Counted from the first letter of the stretch, positions 1 to 5,486 are shown. The stretch is 5,520 nt of DNA from an uncultured Porphyromonas sp. (GCA_947253195.1 CAMXXM010000108.1:1-5520); one strand, 5' to 3'. The notes: generated from the letters alone by a model not told the origin. Numbers and translations: made by a program.

Positions 1-1221
1 GATGTGGACTTTGACTTCGAGACCGATGCCATCCGGACCTATGTCGAGGATGGCTGGGTACACGCTCGCGGCACGACGCTGGGTGCTGACGACGGGATCG
101 GTGATGCGGTCTGTCTCGCGATCCTCGCCTCCGACTCAATCGAGCATGGTCCCATCGAGTGCCTCTTCACCCGCGATGAGGAGACCGGTCTCACCGGAGC
201 TATGGAGATGGCACCCGACTTCATCGAGAGTAAGATCCTGATCAATCTCGACAGCGAGGAGGAGGGCGAGATCTGCATCGGCTGCTCCGGGGGAAAGAAC
301 ACGGTGGCAGAGCTGGAGTATGAGCGTGCCTACGCCTACCCGGAGCTGCACTACGCCCGGATAGAGGTCCGCGGTCTCCACGGCGGACACTCGGGGAGCG
401 AAATCGATAAGGGGTATGCCAATGCGGTGAAGCTGCTGGCCCGACTTCTCTTCCGTCTCGGCAATGAGGTGGAGTATGTCCTCGCCTCCATCGAGGGGGG
501 CAACCTTGATAATGCCATTCCACGCGAGGCACATGCCGTCATCGGTGTGGCACCTGAGGATAGGGATGCTTTGGCTGCTTTTGTCAACGTCTTCCGCACC
601 CATCTGCAGGACGAGTATAAGGTGATGGAGCCGGGGCTGAGGGTCGAGCTGGATACGGTGGAGACGCCGGACTACTGCATCGACACCGACACGGCTAATG
701 ACCTGATCTTTGCTCTCGTCGCCTGCCCTCACGGCGTGATCGAGATGAGTCGTGAGATCGATGGGCTGGTACAGACATCGACCAATCTCGCCTCCGTGAA
801 GATGCAGAATGAGGACGAGGAAGACGCTCTGATGGTAGTCACCAGCCAGCGAAGCTCGATCGACTCTCAGATCGACATGGTGGGCGATATGGTGCGTGCC
901 ACTTTTGAGGCTATTGGAGCAGATGTCTACGAGAACAGTCCCTACCCCGGCTGGGAACCTAATACCGACTCCCAGATCCTCGAGATTGCCTGCGAGAGCT
1001 ACCGAGCCCTTTACGACACGGATCCCAAGGTGTACGCCATCCACGCGGGGCTGGAGTGCGGTCTCTTCCGCCAGAAGCGCCCTGAGCTCGATATGATCTC
1101 CGTGGGACCGACGATGCTCTATGTCCACTCGCCAGCCGAGCGACTGGAGGTGGCATCGGTAGGGAAGTTTTGGGACTACATCCTCGACATCCTTAAGCGC
1201 GCCCCCAAGGCAGGTAAGTAA
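1..1221 (+). CDS. pepD: Aminoacyl-histidine dipeptidase / cytosol non-specific dipeptidase (M20 family), 5' end missing
   Basis: Partial gene: the frame is open from base 1 and the stop is TAA at 1219-1221, giving 406 visible residues. PepD proteins are about 485 aa, so roughly 89 N-terminal residues lie upstream, including the first metal-ligand histidine; the GTG at 4-6 is an internal codon. PepD is a cytoplasmic zinc dipeptidase that hydrolyses Xaa-His and many other dipeptides, fitting a peptide-fermenting bacterium. Visible M20 landmarks, numbered from codon 1: TTLGADDGIG with the bridging Asp30; TRDEETG with catalytic Glu60 and metal ligand Glu61; NLDSEEEGE with ligand Asp84; IHAGLECGLF; and YVHSPAER with the C-terminal ligand His376. 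Residues 30, 60, 61 and 84 match PepD Asp119, Glu149, Glu150 and Asp173 with one constant offset of 89, so no indel occurs there. The middle (about residues 110-310) is the lid/dimerisation region. Likely co-transcribed with the next gene, 12 bp downstream. Family assignment is firm; substrate range is inferred. Confidence 0.93.
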   Translation, partial: DVDFDFETDAIRTYVEDGWVHARGTTLGADDGIGDAVCLAILASDSIEHGPIECLFTRDEETGLTGAMEMAPDFIESKILINLDSEEEGEICIGCSGGKNTVAELEYERAYAYPELHYARIEVRGLHGGHSGSEIDKGYANAVKLLARLLFRLGNEVEYVLASIEGGNLDNAIPREAHAVIGVAPEDRDALAAFVNVFRTHLQDEYKVMEPGLRVELDTVETPDYCIDTDTANDLIFALVACPHGVIEMSREIDGLVQTSTNLASVKMQNEDEEDALMVVTSQRSSIDSQIDMVGDMVRATFEAIGADVYENSPYPGWEPNTDSQILEIACESYRALYDTDPKVYAIHAGLECGLFRQKRPELDMISVGPTMLYVHSPAERLEVASVGKFWDYILDILKRAPKAGK

Positions 1222-1233
1222 GCTGCTGATGCC

Positions 1234-2367
1234 ATGTCACGGCGTCTCGCACTCCTTTTCCTCACCCTCATTGCCACACTGACCGGTATGGGACAAGAGA
1301 GCGGGCAGGTGATCCAACGGAGGGTGGTCTCGTATAATGTGGAGAACCTCTTCGACACTACTGATGACCCCGAGACAGACGATCGGGACTTCCTCCCCGG
1401 TGGAGCATACCACTGGACGAAGGGGCGGTACCGGAGTAAGGTGGAGAGTATCTCCCGCACCCTCTCTCGCATAGGGGAGTGGGACTACCCGGCTCTCATC
1501 GGTCTCGTCGAGATAGAGAATGTCCAGGTGATACGCGACCTGACCGACGCCAAGCCTCTCCGGCGAATGGACTACAGGATGGCTGTCAGCCGTGGGGCGG
1601 ACCCGAGAGGGATCGACGTGGCGCTCCTGTGGGATCCTAAGGTCTTCCGCCGCGTAGACGCCCACGAGATCCCTCACTATGGGGACCTGCTCAGCTACCC
1701 CCTCCGGCGCGACCCGAGGACAAAGCACGAGCGATCGGGTAGCGGGCGCAATACGCTTTGGGTGACACTCGAGCAGCGGCACAGCGGTGCGCTCCTTGAT
1801 GTCTTCGTCGTCCACCTGCCGAGCCGACGAGGCGGGGTGCGCTCCACCTCACGGGATAGAGAGCGAGTCTGTGCCAAGCTCTACCGAGTGGTGCAGGACC
1901 TCTTTGACAAGCGGTCGGATGCCAGAGTACTGATCATGGGCGACTTCAACGACGCCCCGCACAATACCGCTCTCACCATGGGTCTCCAAGCGATCCCTCC
2001 CGGAGACGAGCCGTCAGGGATCCGACCGCACCAACTCTACAACCTTGCCACCCCTAAAGAGAAGGAGGGTAAGGGCTCCCACTACTTCGCAAAACAGTAT
2101 TGGCTACCGGATCAGATCATCGTCTCCGGTACGCTCCTCGACGAGACAGGCGCCATACGGGTGGGAGGTCGGTCGATGGAGATCTATGCACCGGACTACC
2201 TCCAAGACCAACGTCACCGACCGAGACGAAGCTTCCAAGGGACACACTATACCGGTGGCTTCAGCGACCACTACCCGGTCTATGTCGACCTGATCATTGA
2301 TCAGAACGGAACAAACTCGTCAGAGCCGTCTGCCACAATCCCTAAGACACATGATCATAATCTATAG
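1234..2367 (+). CDS. Secreted endonuclease/exonuclease/phosphatase family protein
   Basis: A 377-aa protein of the DNase I-like EEP fold. Residues 1-21 (basic MSRR, then a hydrophobic run ending GMGQ) look like a signal peptide without a lipobox cysteine, so export to the periplasm or beyond is expected. EEP motifs appear in order: SYNVENLFD (33-41, Asn35), GLVEIEN (90-96, metal-binding Glu93), VVHLPSRRGG (192-201), MGDFND (235-240, Asp237 and Asn239), LPDQIIVS (291-298) and FSDHYPV (343-349, catalytic Asp345/His346). All catalytic positions of the fold seem intact, so an active Mg-dependent phosphoesterase is likely; whether the substrate is DNA, RNA, a phospholipid or a small phosphate ester cannot be read from the sequence. 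Bacteroidetes carry many such exported proteins. ATG at 1234 is chosen because it begins the signal peptide and lies 12 bp after the pepD stop; there is no clear Shine-Dalgarno sequence, as usual in this phylum. It is followed by about 330 bp without a gene, with no obvious GC-rich terminator directly after the stop. Confidence 0.88.
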   Translation: MSRRLALLFLTLIATLTGMGQESGQVIQRRVVSYNVENLFDTTDDPETDDRDFLPGGAYHWTKGRYRSKVESISRTLSRIGEWDYPALIGLVEIENVQVIRDLTDAKPLRRMDYRMAVSRGADPRGIDVALLWDPKVFRRVDAHEIPHYGDLLSYPLRRDPRTKHERSGSGRNTLWVTLEQRHSGALLDVFVVHLPSRRGGVRSTSRDRERVCAKLYRVVQDLFDKRSDARVLIMGDFNDAPHNTALTMGLQAIPPGDEPSGIRPHQLYNLATPKEKEGKGSHYFAKQYWLPDQIIVSGTLLDETGAIRVGGRSMEIYAPDYLQDQRHRPRRSFQGTHYTGGFSDHYPVYVDLIIDQNGTNSSEPSATIPKTHDHNL

Positions 2368-2422
2368 GTTACAAAACGATCAGCGCAATAGACTGACAAT
2401 CAGCATGGGAAAAGCCTTATTC

Positions 2423-2510
2423 CTTTTACCGATATTAGAGTCATCTATTATCGGTATTAGTGATCTCTAATACCGATAATAGATTTGACTAATATTGGTA
2501 TTAGTCTGAG
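2423..2510. repeat. Four tandem 22-bp repeats, each a 16-bp palindromic core plus 6-bp spacer
   Basis: Cores lie at 2423-2438, 2445-2460, 2467-2482 and 2489-2504, each followed by an unrelated 6-bp spacer (AGTCAT, TGATCT, ATTTGA, TCTGAG). The core consensus is CTAATAYCGRTATTAG, which is its own reverse complement; 10 of 16 positions are identical in all four copies. Cores 2 and 3 are exact reverse complements of each other. The constant 22-bp period is about two helical turns, so the dyads would face one side of the DNA. A lone half-site CTAATA follows at 2518-2523, off the 22-bp register. The arrangement resembles a multi-copy operator or iteron-type protein-binding array. It could also be a fragment of a small non-coding repeat element such as a MITE. 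No function can be assigned from sequence. Confidence 0.8.
2443..2484. repeat. Perfect 18-bp inverted repeat with 6-bp loop
   Basis: Arms 2443-2460 and 2467-2484 are perfectly complementary around TGATCT; the loop contains the palindrome GATC, so all but one pair of the 42-bp element is symmetric. It is made of repeat cores 2 and 3 of the array plus two bases on each side. In RNA it would form a long AU-rich stem after the EEP gene, and it could help end or stabilise that transcript, but it lacks the GC-rich stem and T-run of a typical intrinsic terminator. Confidence 0.75.
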
Positions 2511-2701
2511 GGCATCCCTAATACTCTACAGACAGCTCTCGCTTTACATTGAGGATCAAAGATCCAAGTGTGTCTCATTGTTAGTCTCGGCTACGTATGG
2601 CTGTCGATCAGCAGAAAACGGATAAGAAAAAAAACAGAAATTTAATCAACTGATGATAAGCGTGGTAGATACATTGCAGTCAAATTAGCTCACGTGGCAC
2701 C

Positions 2702-2731
2702 TTGCCTTTCTGCAAAATTATTGTACCTTTG
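2702..2731 (+). promoter_or_regulatory. Bacteroidetes-type promoter for tRNA-Lys
   Basis: TTG at 2702-2704 and TACCTTTG at 2724-2731 are separated by 19 bp, matching the primary sigma factor promoter of Bacteroidetes (TTTG, 19-21 bp, TAnnTTTG) with a perfect -7 box. Transcription would start near 2737, about 45 bases before the tRNA, leaving a short 5' leader to be removed by RNase P. Confidence 0.72.
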
Positions 2732-2780
2732 CAGAGCAATCCACAAGAGAGCTCCCCTACCAACAGGGGAAATAAAGTAT

Positions 2781-2853
2781 GACTCGGTAGCTCAGTTGGT
2801 AGAGCAATTGACTCTTAATCAATGGGTCGAGGGTTCGAGCCCCTCCCGGGTCA
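2781..2853 (+). tRNA. tRNA-Lys, anticodon CTT
   Basis: A 73-base cloverleaf folds fully. Acceptor stem 2781-2787 pairs with 2846-2852 (one G-U pair), discriminator A is at 2853. The D stem is GCTC/GAGC (2790-2793, 2802-2805). The anticodon stem ATTGA/TCAAT (2807-2811, 2819-2823) encloses loop CTCTTAA with anticodon CTT at 2814-2816, reading the lysine codon AAG. The T stem GAGGG/CCCTC (2829-2833, 2841-2845) encloses TTCGAGC. CCA is not encoded and must be added after transcription, as in most Bacteroidetes. It has its own promoter upstream and a terminator 11 bases downstream, so it appears to be a single-gene unit. Confidence 0.97.
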
Positions 2854-2863
2854 CTTCTCCAGC

Positions 2864-2916
2864 CGAGGTGCTGCCTACTCCACTCGTGGAGAGACAGCAT
2901 CTCGTTTTTTCATTTT
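2864..2916 (+). terminator. Intrinsic terminator after tRNA-Lys
   Basis: CGAGGTGCTG (2864-2873) pairs with CAGCATCTCG (2895-2904, one G-U). After a small internal loop an inner stem CTCCA/TGGAG (2878-2882, 2887-2891) closes a CTCG tetraloop. Six T (2905-2910), one C and five more T follow at once. This is a textbook rho-independent terminator. It ends 31 bases before the antiporter start codon. Confidence 0.87.
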
Positions 2917-2947
2917 TACTACCAATTGAGATCCTTATACCACCACC

Positions 2948-4450
2948 ATGGCGATAGAGCAGCTGATCTTTTACACCTCGCTCCTGGCGACCATAGGCTT
3001 AGTACTGAGCAAGGCAGGCTTTAGGTTTGGCATCCCCTCCCTACTCCTATTCTTAGGCGTGGGGATGTTTGCCGGCTATTCGGGCTATCTCGAGTTCAAC
3101 TCCGCCTCTGAGGCACAGACCATCGGCATCATTGCCCTGACGATGATCCTCTTTACGGGCGGTATGGATACCGACTACAAGGAGATCAAGCCTGTGATGA
3201 TCCGTGGGACGCTGCTCGCGACGGTGGGTGTACTCCTGACGATGCTGGTGACGGGGACCTTTATCTACTTCCTCTTCCGACAGCCGTGGGTACCCGGCGA
3301 GGTGCAGTCGCTCTCCTTCCCCGTGGCGCTACTCTGCGCCGCGGTGATGTCCTCTACCGACTCGGCATCGGTCTTCTCGATCCTGCGATCCAAGGAGATG
3401 CACCTCAGGCACAACGTCAAGCCGCTACTGGAGTTTGAGTCCGGGAGCAACGACCCGATGGCTTACATGCTGACGCTGATCCTGCTGCAGATGATCCACA
3501 CCGGCGACTCTTCGATCGGCAATGCCCTCTGGATGTTTGTCCTCCAATTCAGTATCGGAGGGGTACTGGGCTACGGCTTTGGCAAGGCAGCGGTATGGTT
3601 TGTCAATAAGGTGAAGCTCGCCTCTCCGGCACTCCACTCGCTCCTCCTGCTCTTCGTCGCCTTTGTCATCTACTCAGCGACGGCGCGGCTGGGAGGAAAT
3701 GGCTACCTCGCCGTCTACATATCGGGACTGGTGGTAGGCAACTCGGAGGTGCTGTATAAGAAGAGTACGATGCGTCTCTTCGATGGCTTTCAGTGGCTCT
3801 GCCAGCTGGTGATGTTCCTCGCTCTCGGGCTACTGGTCAATGTCAACGAGCTGGCGGGCGTAGCTCTTCCGGCAATCATCGTCGGCCTCTTCCTGATGCT
3901 GGTGGGTCGCCCCCTCTCCGTAGCACTGACGCTCCTCCCCTTTATCAAGAAAATGCCGCTCAATGCGATGCTCTACACCTGCTGGGTGGGGCTGCGCGGG
4001 GCGGTGCCGATCATCTTTGCCACCTATCCCCTTGTAGAGGGACTGCCTGAGGCGCGTATGATCTTCAACATCGTCTTCTTCATCACCCTCATCTCGCTGA
4101 CGCTACAGGGCGGCAGTGTGACGATCGTAGCGAAGTGGCTCGGGCTGGTCGACGAGGAGGTGAGGACACCGGTCTTCAAGGATGTGGACCTACCGGAAAA
4201 CTTCACCAGCACGCTCTCTGAGATGATTGTCAGCCCGGCGATGATCGAGAGGAGCAACCTGCTGAAGGATATGAGCATCCCCAATCACACCCTCGCCATC
4301 CTCGTGAAGCGGGACGAGAGCTACTTCATCCCCAAGGGTGAGACCCCCCTTGAGGTGGGTGACCATGTCTTGATCCTCAGCGATGACGAGACCGCACTCG
4401 TCGAGGCGTACGAACAGCTCGGGATACACCACTACCACCTCGATGTGTAA
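2948..4450 (+). CDS. CPA1-family K+(Na+)/H+ antiporter with C-terminal RCK_C (TrkA_C) domain, NhaP2/CvrA-like
   Basis: A 500-aa inner-membrane antiporter. Residues 1 to about 400 form about 12-13 hydrophobic segments (first ones near 5-20, 27-45, 58-72, 87-112, 122-140). CPA1 landmarks: ILFTGGMDTD (67-76), SSTDSAS (135-141), EFESGSNDPMAY (162-173) with the paired Asn168-Asp169 of the ion/proton site, and WVGLRGAVPI (346-355) with conserved Arg350. After the membrane part a soluble tail at about 417-495 (SPAMIERSNL, IPKGETPLEVGDHVLIL) matches RCK_C, which in related antiporters binds a ligand that gates transport. NhaP2 of gammaproteobacteria is longer and carries a further CorC-type domain; here the protein ends soon after RCK_C. 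The usual job is export of K+ or Na+ in exchange for protons, for pH and osmotic balance; the cation cannot be told from sequence. ATG 2948 is the first plausible start and places a membrane helix at the N-terminus. No good promoter is seen in the 31 bp between the tRNA terminator and the start. Confidence 0.9.
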   Translation: MAIEQLIFYTSLLATIGLVLSKAGFRFGIPSLLLFLGVGMFAGYSGYLEFNSASEAQTIGIIALTMILFTGGMDTDYKEIKPVMIRGTLLATVGVLLTMLVTGTFIYFLFRQPWVPGEVQSLSFPVALLCAAVMSSTDSASVFSILRSKEMHLRHNVKPLLEFESGSNDPMAYMLTLILLQMIHTGDSSIGNALWMFVLQFSIGGVLGYGFGKAAVWFVNKVKLASPALHSLLLLFVAFVIYSATARLGGNGYLAVYISGLVVGNSEVLYKKSTMRLFDGFQWLCQLVMFLALGLLVNVNELAGVALPAIIVGLFLMLVGRPLSVALTLLPFIKKMPLNAMLYTCWVGLRGAVPIIFATYPLVEGLPEARMIFNIVFFITLISLTLQGGSVTIVAKWLGLVDEEVRTPVFKDVDLPENFTSTLSEMIVSPAMIERSNLLKDMSIPNHTLAILVKRDESYFIPKGETPLEVGDHVLILSDDETALVEAYEQLGIHHYHLDV

Positions 4451-4457
4451 GTGGATT

Positions 4458-4488
4458 TTTGCCATTAGGAGAAAATTGTCTATCATTG
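4458..4488 (+). promoter_or_regulatory. Bacteroidetes-type promoter for the DUF2795-GNAT unit
   Basis: TTTG at 4458-4461 and TATCATTG at 4481-4488 (one mismatch to TAnnTTTG) are 19 bp apart, fitting the Bacteroidetes housekeeping promoter. Transcription would start near 4494, giving a leader of about 50 bases before the ATG at 4547. The promoter begins 7 bp after the antiporter stop, so the downstream pair is probably transcribed independently. Confidence 0.6.
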
Positions 4489-4494
4489 CACCCG

Positions 4495-4507
4495 CCTAAT
4501 AATTAGG
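4495..4507. promoter_or_regulatory. 13-bp palindrome at the predicted transcription start
   Basis: CCTAAT-A-ATTAGG is a perfect 6+1+6 dyad that falls on the predicted start of the DUF2795 transcript. The position would suit a repressor site, but a palindrome of this length is expected about once by chance in a window this size, so the call rests on position alone. Confidence 0.3.
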
Positions 4508-4546
4508 TAGAAAAACGAAGTAGAAACCATCAATCAGAAGTAATAT

Positions 4547-4768
4547 ATGTACTGGACTTTAGAGTTGGCTTCCAAGCTGGACGATGCACCATGGCCTGCC
4601 ACCAAGGATGAACTGATAGACTACGCTCAGCGCACCTGCGCCCCCATGGCAGTGATTGAGAACCTTCAGGAGATCGAGGACGACGGTGAGAGCTACGAGT
4701 CCATCGAGGACATCTGGCCCGACTATCCGAGCAAGGAGGACTTTTTCTTCAACGAAGAGGAGTACTGA
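4547..4768 (+). CDS. Small acidic DUF2795-type protein of unknown function
   Basis: A 73-aa protein starting MYWTLELASKL, with no signal peptide or membrane segment, so cytoplasmic. Residues 1-45 look like a compact helical domain (WPATKDELIDYAQR, then APMAVIENLQEIED). The last 30 residues are strongly acidic and aromatic (IEDIWPDYPSKED and FFFNEEEY). From memory, Bacteroidetes have a short, well-conserved protein of just this form annotated DUF2795; its function is unknown. The N-terminal layout recalls a small winged-helix or DNA/RNA-mimic domain, but that is only an impression. A predicted promoter lies about 60 bp upstream of the start, and the acetyltransferase gene follows after 21 bp, so the two are likely one transcript. 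Codon use matches the neighbours, which argues against a chance frame. Confidence 0.85.
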   Translation: MYWTLELASKLDDAPWPATKDELIDYAQRTCAPMAVIENLQEIEDDGESYESIEDIWPDYPSKEDFFFNEEEY

Positions 4769-4789
4769 TCCTTAGAAGAAGCACCCACC

Positions 4790-5377
4790 ATGTCTGCAGA
4801 GACCGAGCCCGCTCCTGAGATCTCCATATCCCGAGGGACACCGGAGATGGTACCCATGATCGCCAAGTGTGCCATGGCAGCCATCGAGCGGTACAACTTC
4901 GTGGACGAGATGGACGAGGAGCAGACTACTCTCTACGAGTGGTTGCTGGACATCTGTGCAAGGACGGACACCCTCTACTCCTATCGCAATGCCCTGGTGG
5001 CTAAGATCGACGATGAGGTAGTAGGCTGCCTCATCTCCTACCCGGGAGACGACTACGAGGCTAAGCGATCCTTCACCTTTGCCGCTCTGGATGGGGCGGG
5101 ACCGAGTGATACTGAGACCGGTCCGGGAGAGTACTACCTCGATACGCTGGCCCTCCTCCCTACCGCCCGCGGGCACCGCATAGGAATGAGGCTCATAGAG
5201 AGTAGTGTTGCCTACGGACTTGAGGAGCTGGGATACAGCGTTGTCTCGCTGCTGGTTGATGTAGATAAGCCTCGCTTAGAGGCATACTACGCCAGCCTTG
5301 GCTTCCGCCGTGATAGGACAATGAAATTTATGGGACACGACTACTATCGGATGATCCTGACAGGTCGTAAGGGCTAA
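4790..5377 (+). CDS. GNAT family N-acetyltransferase
   Basis: A 195-aa cytoplasmic protein of the GCN5-related acetyltransferase fold, which moves an acetyl group from acetyl-CoA to an amine. Residues 1-70 form the N-terminal helical part; YRNALVAKIDDEVVGCLISYP (64-84) is the beta2-beta3 hairpin typical of GNATs. YYLDTLALLPTARGHRIGMRL (115-135) is motif A with beta4 and the CoA pyrophosphate loop at 127-132. LEAYYASLGF (163-172) is motif B. In the loop the usual R-G-x-G-x-G reads R127-G-H-R-I-G132, with Arg where Gly is most common; this variant occurs in other GNATs, so activity is still likely. The substrate is unknown: small molecule, peptide or protein N-terminus are all possible. The purine-rich AGAAGAAG 11 bp before the ATG may help translation. 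The gene follows the DUF2795 gene by 21 bp, and the 3' end of a group II intron on the other strand starts 20 bp after its stop. Confidence 0.87.
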   Translation: MSAETEPAPEISISRGTPEMVPMIAKCAMAAIERYNFVDEMDEEQTTLYEWLLDICARTDTLYSYRNALVAKIDDEVVGCLISYPGDDYEAKRSFTFAALDGAGPSDTETGPGEYYLDTLALLPTARGHRIGMRLIESSVAYGLEELGYSVVSLLVDVDKPRLEAYYASLGFRRDRTMKFMGHDYYRMILTGRKG

Positions 5378-5396
5378 GCCAACATCAGAAATCAAA

Positions 5397-5452
5397 ATCG
5401 AGTAGGTCGGGAAACGAAAGTTTTCTGACCTACTTTCGTTTCCTTCCCTCTC
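5397..5452 (-). ncRNA. Group II intron domain VI with bulged branch-point adenosine
   Basis: Read on the minus strand, GAGAGG (5452-5447) pairs with CCT-A-CTC (5406-5400), leaving A5403 as the only unpaired base: the branch nucleophile, seventh base from the proposed 3' splice site at 5397. After a 3x3 internal loop an 11-bp perfect stem (5443-5433 with 5420-5410) closes a 12-base loop. The intron end GAT fits the usual AY terminus. Confidence 0.72.
5401..5434 (+). terminator. Candidate terminator hairpin after the GNAT gene (overlaps intron domain VI)
   Basis: On the + strand 5401-5415 pairs with 5420-5434 over 15 bp (two G-U) around a GAAA tetraloop closed by C-G, 23 bases after the acetyltransferase stop. 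The following bases TTCGTTTCCTTCCC are pyrimidine-rich but lack a true T-run, so termination would be weak to moderate. The same DNA encodes domain VI of the intron on the other strand, so the hairpin may be incidental. Confidence 0.35.
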
Positions 5453-5454
5453 AC

Positions 5455-5486
5455 ACCACCGTACCTGCCGTTCGGCATACGGCGGT
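5455..5486 (-). ncRNA. Group II intron domain V (catalytic hairpin)
   Basis: Read on the minus strand, ACCGCCGTA (5486-5478) pairs with TACGGTGGT (5463-5455) in a 9-bp basal stem with one G-U. TGCC (5477-5474) pairs with GGCA (5469-5466) around loop GAAC, and a two-base bulge GG (5465-5464) sits on the 3' side between the stems. The triad C-G-C (5484-5482) in the basal stem fits class C introns. Domain V binds the two catalytic metal ions for splicing. Confidence 0.78.

Larger units (their letters stand above)
2368..2700. other. Gene-free AT-rich intergenic region
   Basis: No reading frame here is convincing as a gene. The stretch is clearly richer in A+T than the flanking genes. It holds the 22-bp palindromic repeat array (2423-2510), a small AGGG-CAT-CCCT hairpin with a lone CTAATA half-site (2509-2523), an A8 tract (2627-2634) in a purine-rich AT stretch, and no recognised RNA gene. 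It separates the pepD/EEP unit from the tRNA promoter, which starts at about 2702. Confidence 0.7.

Noticed and set aside
136..1128. 330-codon open frame on the minus strand inside pepD
   Set aside because: It is fully antisense to a gene with a complete set of M20 motifs, and its translation shows no domain pattern. Long antisense frames are common in GC-rich, codon-biased genes.
1237..1815. 192-codon minus-strand frame inside the EEP gene
   Set aside because: Antisense shadow of a gene whose catalytic motifs are all in the + frame; no start context or recognisable domain.
2290..2304. 15-bp palindrome CTGATCATTGATCAG near the end of the EEP gene
   Set aside because: It lies within coding sequence, has arms of only 7 bp with a 1-bp centre, which cannot form a stable hairpin, and is near chance frequency.
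2423..2510. CRISPR array
   Set aside because: The repeats are 16 bp with 6-bp spacers, far below CRISPR sizes, and no cas gene is present.
2566..2575. 10-bp direct repeat AAGTGTGTCT shared with 5501-5510, considered as element ends
   Set aside because: About a dozen chance 10-bp matches are expected in a window of this length, and the flanks do not continue the similarity.
2694..2957. 87-codon + strand frame spanning the tRNA and its terminator
   Set aside because: It reads through the tRNA promoter, the tRNA itself and a strong terminator, which explain the sequence better than a protein.
4547..5377. Toxin-antitoxin operon (DUF2795 + GNAT)
   Set aside because: The GNAT lacks the sequence character I know from TacT/AtaT toxins, the small protein does not look like a ribbon-helix-helix antitoxin, and no strong supporting feature was found.
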